From NCBI RefSeq assembly GCF_001665395.1, contig NZ_LZSG01000060.1, positions 1 to 64,000 of the forward strand: DNA of 64,000 nucleotides. Reading direction: 5' to 3'. Shown here one piece after another: positions 25,614 to 33,613 of this stretch (position 1 is the stretch's first letter; every line of letters starts with the position of its first letter). This stretch comes from Mycobacterium sp. 1164966.3. GTDB lineage: Bacteria; Actinomycetota; Actinomycetes; Mycobacteriales; Mycobacteriaceae. The notes under the pieces are model-generated. The model ran no database searches. It had not been told where the DNA came from and saw nothing but the letters and a program-made list of their open reading frames with translations. The translations under genes and the position numbers were made by a program.

Positions 25614-26827
25614 CAGACACCAGCTCCCATCCGTACCGGCATGCGCTTGACGCCCGGCACCATCGTGGCGCGCAGCCGCGTCACATCGCCGGTCAGTTCG
25701 ATGCTCGGATAGGCGCCTAGGAGCACCTCGAACATCACCCTTGCCTCCAGCCGTGCCAGTTGCGCCCCCAGACACGCGTGTTCGCCGGCGCCAAAGGCTA
25801 TGTGGGGGTTCGGGTTTCGGGTGATGTCGAACTCCTCGCTGGTGGGGCCGAAGATCTCCTCGTCGCGGTTGGCCGCACCGTAGAGCATGACCACCGTTTC
25901 GCCGGCCATGATCTGCTGGCCACGAATTTCGACGTCCTGGGTGGCTTCGCGCGCCATGTGGGTCACCGGGCTGGTGAACCGCAGCATCTCTTCGACGGCC
26001 AGCGGCAGAAGCTCGGGCTTCGAGCGAAGTAGGGCGAACTGATCGGGATGGTCCAGCAGCGCCAGCGTGCCCAGCGCGATCAGGTTGCGTGTGGTCTCGT
26101 TGCCGGCAACCAGCAGCAGGAACGAAAAGTTGAGCAGGTCGGCATCGGTGAGGTGCTCGCCGTCGACCTCGGCGGCCGCCAAGATGGACAGCAGGTCGTC
26201 TTGGCCGGTGACCTTGCCGGAGCGCCGCGCGTCGATCAGCTTGGTGAAGTACTCGTACAGCTCACCGAGTGCCACCATGTTGTCCAGCTCGATGTCGGGG
26301 TCGGCGGTACCCACCGCCGCGTCCGACCATGCCCGGAACTGCTCCCAGTCCTCGGCCGGCGCGCCGAGCATCTCCGCGATCATCCGGGTCGGCAGCGGCG
26401 CGGCAATCTCCTCGGCAAACTCGTAGTCCCGTGACGGGTCGACGCCGTCGAGAATGCCCTTGACGATCTGCCGCACCTTGGGTTCCAGCAACGTGACTTG
26501 CCGCCGGGTGAAGCCCGAGTTGATCAGCTTGCGTAACTGCCGGTGCCGCGGTGGATCGGTGAAGATCAGATTTCCCTCCTGCACCGGGCTCGGCATCGCG
26601 GGATCTGGAATCGAGATGCCCTTCGTCGACGTGAACGTCATGGGGTGACCGGAGACCTGTCGGATGTCCTCGTACTTGGTCAGGGCCCAGAAGTTCGTCA
26701 CGTCATTCCAGACGACCGGCGTGCTGTTGCGCAGCTCCCGATAGCCCGGGTACGGATCGCCGGCGTAGAAGTCCGGAGAGTGCAAAGGCAACGTGGACGT
26801 TGGCCTGGGGGTGGAGTTAGCGGGCAC
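25613..26827 (-). CDS. Cytochrome P450, first gene of the igr-like operon
   Basis: A 404-residue soluble P450. The I-helix is LVAGNETTRNL, the ExxR is EEMLRFT and the heme loop is AFGAGEHACLGAQLARLE with Cys352. It heads the operon P450-FadE-MaoC-DUF35-FadE-MaoC-thiolase-TetR, as cyp125 heads the igr operon. The sequence is not close enough to CYP125 or CYP142 for me to claim either. It should oxidise the substrate's side chain before CoA activation. Confidence 0.92.
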   Translation of the reverse strand: MPANSTPRPTSTLPLHSPDFYAGDPYPGYRELRNSTPVVWNDVTNFWALTKYEDIRQVSGHPMTFTSTKGISIPDPAMPSPVQEGNLIFTDPPRHRQLRKLINSGFTRRQVTLLEPKVRQIVKGILDGVDPSRDYEFAEEIAAPLPTRMIAEMLGAPAEDWEQFRAWSDAAVGTADPDIELDNMVALGELYEYFTKLIDARRSGKVTGQDDLLSILAAAEVDGEHLTDADLLNFSFLLLVAGNETTRNLIALGTLALLDHPDQFALLRSKPELLPLAVEEMLRFTSPVTHMAREATQDVEIRGQQIMAGETVVMLYGAANRDEEIFGPTSEEFDITRNPNPHIAFGAGEHACLGAQLARLEARVMFEVLLGAYPSIELTGDVTRLRATMVPGVKRMPVRMGAGV

Positions 26828-26883
26828 TACGGGCCTTCCTCGACACCGACGACTTGGACAGATATTTCAAAAATGTCCGGTAG

Positions 26884-26899
26884 TGCTGTGTCTACAGCA
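26884..26899. promoter_or_regulatory. Inverted repeat in the 235-bp promoter gap upstream of the igr-like operon
   Basis: TGCTGT-GTCT-ACAGCA is a perfect 6-bp inverted repeat. It lies 57 bp before the P450 start (26827). It differs from the regional GAGAAY palindrome, so it probably serves another regulator; the operon's own TetR (20030) is the candidate. Nothing else recognisable was seen in 26828-27061. Confidence 0.5.
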
Positions 26900-27061
26900 C
26901 AGGCAGCATTCATGTCAATCACTATTCACCCAGTTGAAATCGATATCGTTGACGGTGATGTATTAGTGGGTGTACACAATTGGAAGAACTGTCGGGCATC
27001 CTCGTATCCACATCCGAGGAGTGCGCAGTTCGGCGACCGACCAGGAAGGTCCAGTGATGTG

Positions 27062-27469
27062 ATGGCCGAGTCGAGTCTCATCGACAGCTATGGCGTCTAC
27101 ATCGACGGTCAATGGGTCGAACCGGACAGCGGGCGATACGACGTCCTCAACCCGGCAACAGAGCATGTGATCGCCTCGGCGCCGAACGCCGGCGCTGCAC
27201 AGGTCGAGCGGGCGATTGGCGCAGCGCGCACCGTCTTTGATTGCGGGCCGTGGCCGGCGGCAGATCCCGCCGAGCGGTCTCGCTGCCTCCAACAGCTCAG
27301 CGACGCGCTGCTCGCCCGGGGCGACGAGATCTACGCGCTGGCCCAAGCCGAGTGGGGCTGCACAGCAAACGAGCGGCTGATCCACGTCGAGGGGCCCGCG
27401 TTCATGGTCGGCCGCGTGATGGGGCTGCGGACATACATGGAACCCAAGGCGATCGGAGTGCCTGCGTGA
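27062..27469 (+). pseudogene. Aldehyde dehydrogenase remnant with internal deletion
   Basis: The 135 residues begin like an intact NAD-dependent aldehyde dehydrogenase: YGVYIDGQWVEPDSGRYDVL, NPATEHVIASAPNAGAAQVE, WPAADPAERSRCLQQLSDAL. They then jump from GRVMGL to TYMEPKAIGVPA, which looks like the extreme C-terminus of such enzymes. The catalytic Cys/Glu and most of the NAD domain (about 350 residues) are missing. The start is good (AGGAAGG before ATG) and the stop overlaps the next GTG (GTGA), so the deletion appears internal and in frame. The product cannot be an active dehydrogenase. Confidence 0.75.
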
Positions 27470-29829
27470 CCGGATCCCTGTCGGGGCTTCGAGTCGTCGA
27501 GGTCGGAACCGACATTGCGGCGCCGTATTGCACGAAATTGCTCGTCGATCTGGGCGCCGACGTGTACAAGGTTGAGTCGCCGGCGGGGGATCCGCTGCGA
27601 AGCTGGGGCCCGTCGAGTGGGCTGTTTGAGTATTTGAACGCCGGAAAGCGCGGTCTGACAATCGATCTCGAGACGCATCCCGATGCGCTCGGTGGGTACA
27701 CTGCTCAAGCAGACGTGGTCGTCGAGGATCTGCCAGCCGGATCCGCCGACAGGTTCAACTGGGGGCTCGATCGTGAGGCTCTCCAACGCCTCAATCCGAA
27801 TCTCGTGGTCGTCCGGATCTCCGACTACGGCCAGGAGGGCCCGCGCCGGAATCGCCAGTCGACGTCGCTGACCCTGCAGGCCGCGTCAGGGTGGGTCAAC
27901 GCTCGCGAATTCGGCCGGCCGCCGGTGCAGGCCGGCGCCCGTATTCCCGAGTACATCGCGGGCAGCTACGCCGCACTCGGGGCGCTGACGGCCCTGCGGG
28001 TCGCGGATGCCGGCCTTGAGCGCGTGATCGAGGTTGATGTCTCGGCGTTCGAGTCGCTCTTGTCGACTTTGGCGTATCCGATGCTGATGGCTGAACGCTT
28101 GAAAAGCCTTGGTCTTCCGCCGAATTCAAAGGCGGGTCCGATGCTCGGCATAGTGCGCGCCGCCGACGGTTGGGTCGGGATCAACTGCTTGACCGGGCAG
28201 CACTGGCTGGACGTCTGCGCGATGGTCGGACTGCCGGAATTCGGAGATCACCAGATAGCCATCATGCTGGGACGCCCTGAACGCGAGGAGTTTTTCGCAA
28301 AGGCGCAGCCCTGGCTCGATTCGATGACTGTGGCCGATCTGGTCGAGTTGAGCCAGGCGATGCGCATCCCCGCGGCGCCGGTCAACGACGGAGCATCCAT
28401 CCTCGACTGTCCCCAGTACCGCGAACGGGGATTCTTTATCGCAAGCGAAGTGGGGGGCCAACGCTTCCTGCGACCGGGCGCACCGTTCCGGTTGGCCCGC
28501 ACGCCGGTTGAGCCACCGAAACCAGCGCCGCAGCTCGGCGACAGAGCGGCAGCTTCTTCGCACGATCGCCGGACGATGCCCGCCGCATCCGCAGTCGACG
28601 ATGTGACAATGCCGTTCGCAGATCTGAAGGTCTTCGACCTGAGCACATTCTGGTCCGGCGCCTACCTCACCTGCTATCTGGGTGCATTCGGCGCTGACGT
28701 CGTTAAGGTCGAATCGATCCAACGTCCGGACGCACACCGGTATTCGGGCTCGCTGCTGCGCAGCAGCGATGACTGGTACGAGATAGGACCGATGTGGCAG
28801 GGCACTAACCTGAACAAGCGCGATATCACGTTGAATCTCAGCACCGAAGCCGGCCGTGAATTGGCACTGAAGCTGGCCGCCGAGGCGGACGTCGTGGTGG
28901 AGAACTTCTCACCGCGCGTGGTCGAGCAGTTCGGTTTGGATTACGCGTCGCTGTTGACGGTGAATCCGGACGTCATCATGGTCCGTATGCCGGGCTTCGG
29001 GCTCGAAGGTCCATGGCGCGACTACGTCGGATGGGCACTGAACTTCGAGCAGTTATCGGGGATGTCGGCAGCCACGGGCTACCCCGATGGTCCACCGTGC
29101 AACCTGCAGGGGCCTGCCGATCCGATCGTGGGTGTACACGCCACCGTCGCACTGCTGGCCGCACTCGAGCACAAGCGCAGAACCGGTGAAGGCCAACTGA
29201 TCGAGGTCGCACAGATCGAGGTCGGCGCGGCCGTCACCGCCGAGCCCGTCATCGAATACTCACTGGCCCATCAGGTGCGCGAACGAGAGGGCAATCGACA
29301 CCGCAGCTACGCACAAGGTGTCTACCCGGCCAGTGGCGATGATGAGTGGGTGGCCATTTCGGTGCGTGATGATCCCGACTGGGCCGCCGTCGTCGAGGTG
29401 ATTGGTCGACCCGAGCTACGCGACGACTCCCGGTTCGCCTCACCGGAGGCACGGCTGCACAACCACGACGCACTCGACGAGGTGCTCGCAGAATGGACTG
29501 TGGCCCGAACCTCGGACGAAGCCGCCGACTGTCTGCGGCGGGCCGGAACACCCGCGGAGCGGATCCTCACTGCGGACCGGATGTACGACGTCGACCAGCT
29601 TGACGCGCGCGGCTTTTACGAGGAGCTCGACCATCCGCTCTCTGGGCGACATCGGTTCCCGGGCTGGCCATTTCGGATCGCGCCGGGACCCCTGCGGCAT
29701 CACCGCGCACCATCGCCGACGCTCGGTCAACACAATGACGAGGTGCTAGGCGCCCTCGGACTATCGGCCGACGAGTTGGCGAAGCTGCGTGACGATCAGG
29801 TTATCGGCGAACGGCTGCTGAACGCATAG
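27466..29829 (+). CDS. Fused double-domain CaiB/BaiF (family III) CoA transferase
   Basis: 787 residues with two complete family III domains in tandem. Domain 1 begins LSGLRVVEVGTDIAAPYCTK and domain 2 begins FADLKVFDLSTFWSGAYLTC near residue 385, after a linker rich in Ala/Ser. Double-domain forms of about 780 residues are known in mycobacteria. Domain 2 keeps the catalytic Asp (GPADPIVGVHATVA), while domain 1 has Glu at that place (ARIPEYIAGSYAAL), so probably only domain 2 transfers CoA. It starts at GTG overlapping the aldehyde dehydrogenase remnant, and ends convergent with the MaoC gene. Confidence 0.88.
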   Translation: MTGSLSGLRVVEVGTDIAAPYCTKLLVDLGADVYKVESPAGDPLRSWGPSSGLFEYLNAGKRGLTIDLETHPDALGGYTAQADVVVEDLPAGSADRFNWGLDREALQRLNPNLVVVRISDYGQEGPRRNRQSTSLTLQAASGWVNAREFGRPPVQAGARIPEYIAGSYAALGALTALRVADAGLERVIEVDVSAFESLLSTLAYPMLMAERLKSLGLPPNSKAGPMLGIVRAADGWVGINCLTGQHWLDVCAMVGLPEFGDHQIAIMLGRPEREEFFAKAQPWLDSMTVADLVELSQAMRIPAAPVNDGASILDCPQYRERGFFIASEVGGQRFLRPGAPFRLARTPVEPPKPAPQLGDRAAASSHDRRTMPAASAVDDVTMPFADLKVFDLSTFWSGAYLTCYLGAFGADVVKVESIQRPDAHRYSGSLLRSSDDWYEIGPMWQGTNLNKRDITLNLSTEAGRELALKLAAEADVVVENFSPRVVEQFGLDYASLLTVNPDVIMVRMPGFGLEGPWRDYVGWALNFEQLSGMSAATGYPDGPPCNLQGPADPIVGVHATVALLAALEHKRRTGEGQLIEVAQIEVGAAVTAEPVIEYSLAHQVREREGNRHRSYAQGVYPASGDDEWVAISVRDDPDWAAVVEVIGRPELRDDSRFASPEARLHNHDALDEVLAEWTVARTSDEAADCLRRAGTPAERILTADRMYDVDQLDARGFYEELDHPLSGRHRFPGWPFRIAPGPLRHHRAPSPTLGQHNDEVLGALGLSADELAKLRDDQVIGERLLNA

Positions 29830-29831
29830 GT

Positions 29832-30302
29832 TCAGGCATCGACCATGGCCGCGATGGTGTCCACCACGCATGCCGGTCGGTCGGACCCCTCAACCTCGAC
29901 GGTGACCCGCACGGTGGCCCGGCCGCCCTTGTCGTTGCGCTCCACCTTGATCAGTTCGGCTCCGGCGCGGATCCGGGAGTCCACGGGCACTGGGGCCGGA
30001 AAGCGAAGCTTGTCCGAGCCGTAGTTCACCTGCATCGACAGTCCCGTCACCCGGTAAATCTGTTGCACCAGAATGGGAACCAGCGACAGCGTGAGATATC
30101 CGTGCGCGATCGTCTTGCCGTACGGTCCTTTGGCCGCCCGCTCCGCGTCGACGTGAATCCACTGGTTGTCACCGGTCGCCTCGGCGAACAGGTCGATCTC
30201 TTTCTGCGTGACCTCGTGCCACCCGCTGTAGCCGAGGTGCTGGCTGACGTGCTTCTCGAACCCGGAGATGCCCTCGTAGACGGTGGGGGAGGCCTGCGTC
30301 AT
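29832..30302 (-). CDS. MaoC-like (R)-enoyl-CoA hydratase
   Basis: A 156-residue single-hotdog hydratase. The catalytic DxxxxH motif is clear in FAEATGDNQWIHVDAERA (Asp40 and His45), followed by GPYGKTIAHGYLTLSLVP. It resembles mycobacterial HtdZ-type hydratases, which add water to trans-2-enoyl-CoA. It is coupled to the upstream amidohydrolase by an ATGA overlap. Confidence 0.87.
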   Translation of the reverse strand: MTQASPTVYEGISGFEKHVSQHLGYSGWHEVTQKEIDLFAEATGDNQWIHVDAERAAKGPYGKTIAHGYLTLSLVPILVQQIYRVTGLSMQVNYGSDKLRFPAPVPVDSRIRAGAELIKVERNDKGGRATVRVTVEVEGSDRPACVVDTIAAMVDA

Positions 30303-31492
30303 ACCGGGACCTTGAGCCCCAACTGCTCAATAGCGTTGCCGCCCATGATCTTCGCCTTCGCCGTATCGGAGATGCCGTCGAGCCGGTCGACGAAGCTCAA
30401 CGGATCGCCGATGCCCTCGGGGTGGGGAAAGTCGGAGCCGAACATCACGTGATCCTCGCCCATGATGTCGACGATCCCCTTGACGTCGTCCTCGAGGAAC
30501 GGGTGGATGTAGATGTTGCGTTTGAACACCTCGACAGGGTGCTCGTCGAACTCCTTGGGCATGATCTTGTACGCCGTGTTGAGCTGTTCGAGAAGGTTAC
30601 GCACCCAACCGCTGCCATTCTCGACGCAGAAAATCTTCAGGTCGGGGAAGCGGGACAACGCACCATGACAGATCATCGCGGCCAGGGTGTCCTCGATGGC
30701 GCGGTGGCCCATCACCACCTCGCGCAGCGCGCTCGGCTTGAACGAGAGGTATTCGTCGCCACCCTCCCATTCCATGAGGTGCTTCTGGTATCCGCTGTCT
30801 GACGCGTGCATGGTCACCGGAATGCCCGCGTTGACCACTTCTCTCCAGAACGGGTCGAACTCGGGCAGACCCATCGACCGGGAGCCGCCGAAGCGGCTGG
30901 GCACCGGAGCGGGCCGCACCAAGAACGTCTTCATTCCCCTTTCGAGGCACCAGTGCAGCTCCTTGATGGCCTCGTCGACCAGGGGCAGACAGATGACCGG
31001 CGTCGCGAAGATGCGGTCGTGGTAGTTGAACGTCCAGTGTTCGTGCATCCACTCGTTGAGGGCGTGGATGATTGCGTGGGTCAAGATGACGTCGTCGGTG
31101 GTGCGCTCCTCGATGAGACTGGCGAGGGTGGGGTACATGACGCACTGATCGATGCCAAGCTCATCCATCAGCTCCAGCCGAGGACCCGGATACTGGTATG
31201 CGGGAATGACATCCATTGCTTCACCGATGAACTCGCGAAAATTGAGCCCCTCCGGATTGTTGCCCAAGAAGTAGTCCTCGGCGCTGCCCGGCCTCGCGAC
31301 GCGCGCGAACGTCGGGTTGGGAATCATGTGGCTGATGTGGTCCTTGACGACAAGCTTCGGCCGTCCGTGGACCTCGACGTAGCCGACCTTGCCACGGTGC
31401 TCTTTGGGCAGGTACTTGGTGAGCGCGTCCGTCGTCTCGTACATGTGGTTGTCGATGTCGAAGACCGGATAGGGCAAGGACCGGGTAGACAT
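30299..31492 (-). CDS. Amidohydrolase family 2 protein (ACMSD/decarboxylase-like), DNHMYE subgroup
   Basis: A 397-residue metal-dependent TIM-barrel protein. The first metal motif reads Asp12-x-Asp14-Asn-His16-x2-Glu19 (FDIDNHMYE) instead of the HxH of classical members. Later ligands are in VTMHASDSG, ICHGALSRFP and FGSDFPHPEG. Relatives hydrolyse C-N or C-C bonds or decarboxylate aromatic or beta-oxo acids; the substrate is unknown. The start at 31492 (MSTRSLPYPVFDID) is chosen over an upstream ATG because all paralogs start here. It is coupled to the MaoC gene. Confidence 0.85.
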   Translation of the reverse strand: MSTRSLPYPVFDIDNHMYETTDALTKYLPKEHRGKVGYVEVHGRPKLVVKDHISHMIPNPTFARVARPGSAEDYFLGNNPEGLNFREFIGEAMDVIPAYQYPGPRLELMDELGIDQCVMYPTLASLIEERTTDDVILTHAIIHALNEWMHEHWTFNYHDRIFATPVICLPLVDEAIKELHWCLERGMKTFLVRPAPVPSRFGGSRSMGLPEFDPFWREVVNAGIPVTMHASDSGYQKHLMEWEGGDEYLSFKPSALREVVMGHRAIEDTLAAMICHGALSRFPDLKIFCVENGSGWVRNLLEQLNTAYKIMPKEFDEHPVEVFKRNIYIHPFLEDDVKGIVDIMGEDHVMFGSDFPHPEGIGDPLSFVDRLDGISDTAKAKIMGGNAIEQLGLKVPV

Positions 31493-31537
31493 GTGACTGA
31501 TCCCTCCAGAGCAGCGAATATGGCCGTTTACGCTATA

Positions 31538-31553
31538 TGGAAATGACGTTATC
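31538..31553. promoter_or_regulatory. Degenerate operator site of the GAGAAY-N4-RTTCTC family
   Basis: TGGAAA-TGAC-GTTATC. Its reverse complement begins GATAACGTC, the same nine bases as sites 1 and 4. It lies 45 bp before the amidohydrolase start (31492). Confidence 0.4.
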
Positions 31554-31571
31554 ACCAACGCTCCGGCACAT

Positions 31572-32216
31572 CTATCGGGGGCCGGGTCCCGAGAGTTCGT
31601 TCCACGCTTTCACGACCGCTTCGGTGGTGGTCACCGTAGCCAGCAGGGCCAGCGTGTTGTCGATGATTGATTCCGCATATTCGCGTGGGTAGCCACTCAC
31701 CGCATCACGGGGAAGCACGAACTGGTAACTGCGATTGACCGCGTCCATCACAAAGTTCTGAATCGCGATGTTCACCGAGACACCCACGCCCACGATGGTT
31801 TGAACTCCGAGGTTACGCAGTACCGAGTCGAGGTCGGTGCCTGTCATCGGTCCGACACCGTGCGTGCGGGTCAAGACGAGATCGCTTGGATCCGGGCCGA
31901 ACTCAGGCAGTAGCGAGCCGCCCGGGCTGCCCGGCGTCAAATCGGCGGTAAATGACTTTCCCGCCATGAACAGCCTGGCGTTGGTGTTGGACCCACGGTT
32001 GTCTGGGCGCTTTTGCATCAGGCAATGGACGACCGATACGCCAGCATTGCGAGCGGCCTTGAGGAGCGTGGCGATGTTCGGGATCGCTTCTCGTCTGGCT
32101 TCTTCGGCGAGCATGGGCAGACCGGCCTGGGGACCGATCACGCCTCCCTGGCATTCCTGGGTAACCAGGGCGGTGGTGGCGGGGGTCAACAGATCAAGCA
32201 GGCTGGGTTGCGGCAT
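31572..32216 (-). CDS. Isochorismatase-like fold protein lacking the catalytic triad
   Basis: 214 residues with the isochorismatase/cysteine hydrolase fold: TTALVTQECQGGVIG, VSVVHCLMQKRPDNRG, and VGVGVSVNIAIQNFVMDAV. The triad expected in this family is Asp, Lys and Cys. Here the Asp position holds Glu21, the Cys position holds Ala151 (VSVNIAIQN), and no Lys is seen in VLTRTHGVGPMTGTDLD. The conserved RTHGVGPMTGTDLD block suggests a kept but different function. The ATG at 32216 directly abuts operator site 4. It is divergent from the SnoaL-like gene. Confidence 0.8.
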   Translation of the reverse strand: MPQPSLLDLLTPATTALVTQECQGGVIGPQAGLPMLAEEARREAIPNIATLLKAARNAGVSVVHCLMQKRPDNRGSNTNARLFMAGKSFTADLTPGSPGGSLLPEFGPDPSDLVLTRTHGVGPMTGTDLDSVLRNLGVQTIVGVGVSVNIAIQNFVMDAVNRSYQFVLPRDAVSGYPREYAESIIDNTLALLATVTTTEAVVKAWNELSGPGPR

Positions 32217-32232
32217 GAGAATAGACGTTATC
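32217..32232. promoter_or_regulatory. Operator site of the GAGAAY-N4-RTTCTC family (site 4)
   Basis: GAGAAT-AGAC-GTTATC, between the divergent isochorismatase-like (start 32216) and SnoaL-like (start 32277) genes. The reverse complement of 32215-32233 is identical over 19 bases to site 1 (10859-10877). Confidence 0.6.
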
Positions 32233-32276
32233 GTGTGCGAGAACGCAATTTCCAGCCAAGTCTTGAGGGAGAGCAG

Positions 32277-32714
32277 ATGGATACCTGGGAGCTTGCGATC
32301 CGTGAGTCGGTACGCCAGACGCTCGCCGATTACACAGCGGCCACCGACCGGTTTGATCTGCACGGTCTGGCGGCCTGCTTCGGGCCCGATGGTGTGCTCG
32401 AATTCACCGGAGGAGCGCAACCGCTCACCGGGCCCGCAGAGATCGAGACCGGGCTCGGCGCTGCCATGGCCAAAAGTCCCGATCTGGCGAGACCGGTGCC
32501 AACACATGTGCGCCATCACGTTTCGAGCATCCGGTTCGGGTCTGTTGCCAAGCACCGGGTTGAGGTCAGTAGCTATTTCGCCGTCCATACTGACATCGGT
32601 CTCGACCACTGGGGACGCTATCGCGACGTTCTCGTTCCGCTGGACGGGCGCTGGCTGTTCGCGCATCGGCGCATCAGCGTGGATGCCTTCGCAGCCGACA
32701 GCCTTATGCGATGA
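32277..32714 (+). CDS. SnoaL-like / NTF2-fold protein
   Basis: 145 residues of the SnoaL-like fold: an N-terminal helix (ESVRQTLADYTAATDRFDLH), LAACFGPDGVLEFTGGAQPL, HHVSSIRFGS, and the closing strand DGRWLFAHRRISVD. The start at 32277 follows GAGGGAGAGCAG. The closing strand order matches the other SnoaL-like protein (16967), but the two are distant. Its 3' end overlaps the convergent LLM-oxidoreductase gene by 11 bp. Confidence 0.75.
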   Translation: MDTWELAIRESVRQTLADYTAATDRFDLHGLAACFGPDGVLEFTGGAQPLTGPAEIETGLGAAMAKSPDLARPVPTHVRHHVSSIRFGSVAKHRVEVSSYFAVHTDIGLDHWGRYRDVLVPLDGRWLFAHRRISVDAFAADSLMR

Positions 32715-33603
32715 ACTCCGCTGCGAAGGCCTGCGCGTGATCGATGACCTCGGACCGGGTAGCCCCCTGAGGTGCGATGGTCAGCCAGGTCACGCCCATC
32801 GCTTCGAGCTTGGCGATCGTGGCGTGCCGTTCGTCGGTCGACTTGCTTTCGTCCAGCAGGTTGCCTGCCGAGAAACAGATGTCCAGAGGTTCCGTACGGC
32901 CGATCTCGGCCGCGTACTTCCTCGCCCACGTGATTGCTGCCGCTAATTCGTCGAGCGTCGAGATCTCTGCGGTCCGTGACGCGGTGGCGTAGCCGAACGT
33001 GTTAAAGGGCGCCCACCCTTGCCCACGGCCAACCGCGCGGCGGACGGCGGGCTTGCTGTTGCCGCCAACCCAGATCGGAGGGGGAGTCGCCGGTACGGGA
33101 TACAGGCGTACACCGCGGGCGGCGAACGAGGTGCCCTCATAGGCGACATCCTCACCGGTGAGCACCTTGACCAGTACATCCAGCGCCTCGTCGAGCAACG
33201 CGCCGCGGTTGTGGAAATCTATTCCCAGCGCTCTGAATTCGGGCTTGAGGTACCCCGCGGCGGTGCCGAGTATCAGCCTGCCACCAGAGAGGACATCAAG
33301 GCTCTGGATCGACTTCGCGCCCAGGAAGGGATTGCGGTAAGCGGCAATGTAGACGTTGGTGAGCAGCTTCACGTTCGTCGTGGCGGCTGCTGCGAATGAC
33401 AGCGCGACGAACGGGTCCAAGGCATGGTGTCCGCCGTAATCGAGCCATTTCGCATCGGGGGCGGGGTGGTCGGTGACATGCACGGCGGCGAATCCGCTGG
33501 CCTCGCCGACGCGGGCGATTTCGGAGATCGCTTCGGCGGTGACGAATTCAGATACGGCGTCGACACGGTGGGTCGGCAGTTCCAGGGAGTACGAGATGGT
33601 CAC
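32704..33603 (-). CDS. LLM-class (luciferase-like, probably F420-dependent) oxidoreductase
   Basis: A 299-residue TIM-barrel oxidoreductase. Typical LLM blocks are AVHVTDHPAPDAKW, LLTNVYIAAYRNPFLGAKSI, LDVLSGGRLILGTAAGYLKP and PPPIWVGGNSKPAVRRA. In mycobacteria such proteins mostly use F420 or FMN. The GTG start at 33603 follows AAAGGACAATC. It is cotranscribed with the acyl-CoA dehydrogenase upstream (10-bp gap). Confidence 0.88.
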   Translation of the reverse strand: MTISYSLELPTHRVDAVSEFVTAEAISEIARVGEASGFAAVHVTDHPAPDAKWLDYGGHHALDPFVALSFAAAATTNVKLLTNVYIAAYRNPFLGAKSIQSLDVLSGGRLILGTAAGYLKPEFRALGIDFHNRGALLDEALDVLVKVLTGEDVAYEGTSFAARGVRLYPVPATPPPIWVGGNSKPAVRRAVGRGQGWAPFNTFGYATASRTAEISTLDELAAAITWARKYAAEIGRTEPLDICFSAGNLLDESKSTDERHATIAKLEAMGVTWLTIAPQGATRSEVIDHAQAFAAEFIA

Positions 33604-33613
33604 GATTGTCCTT

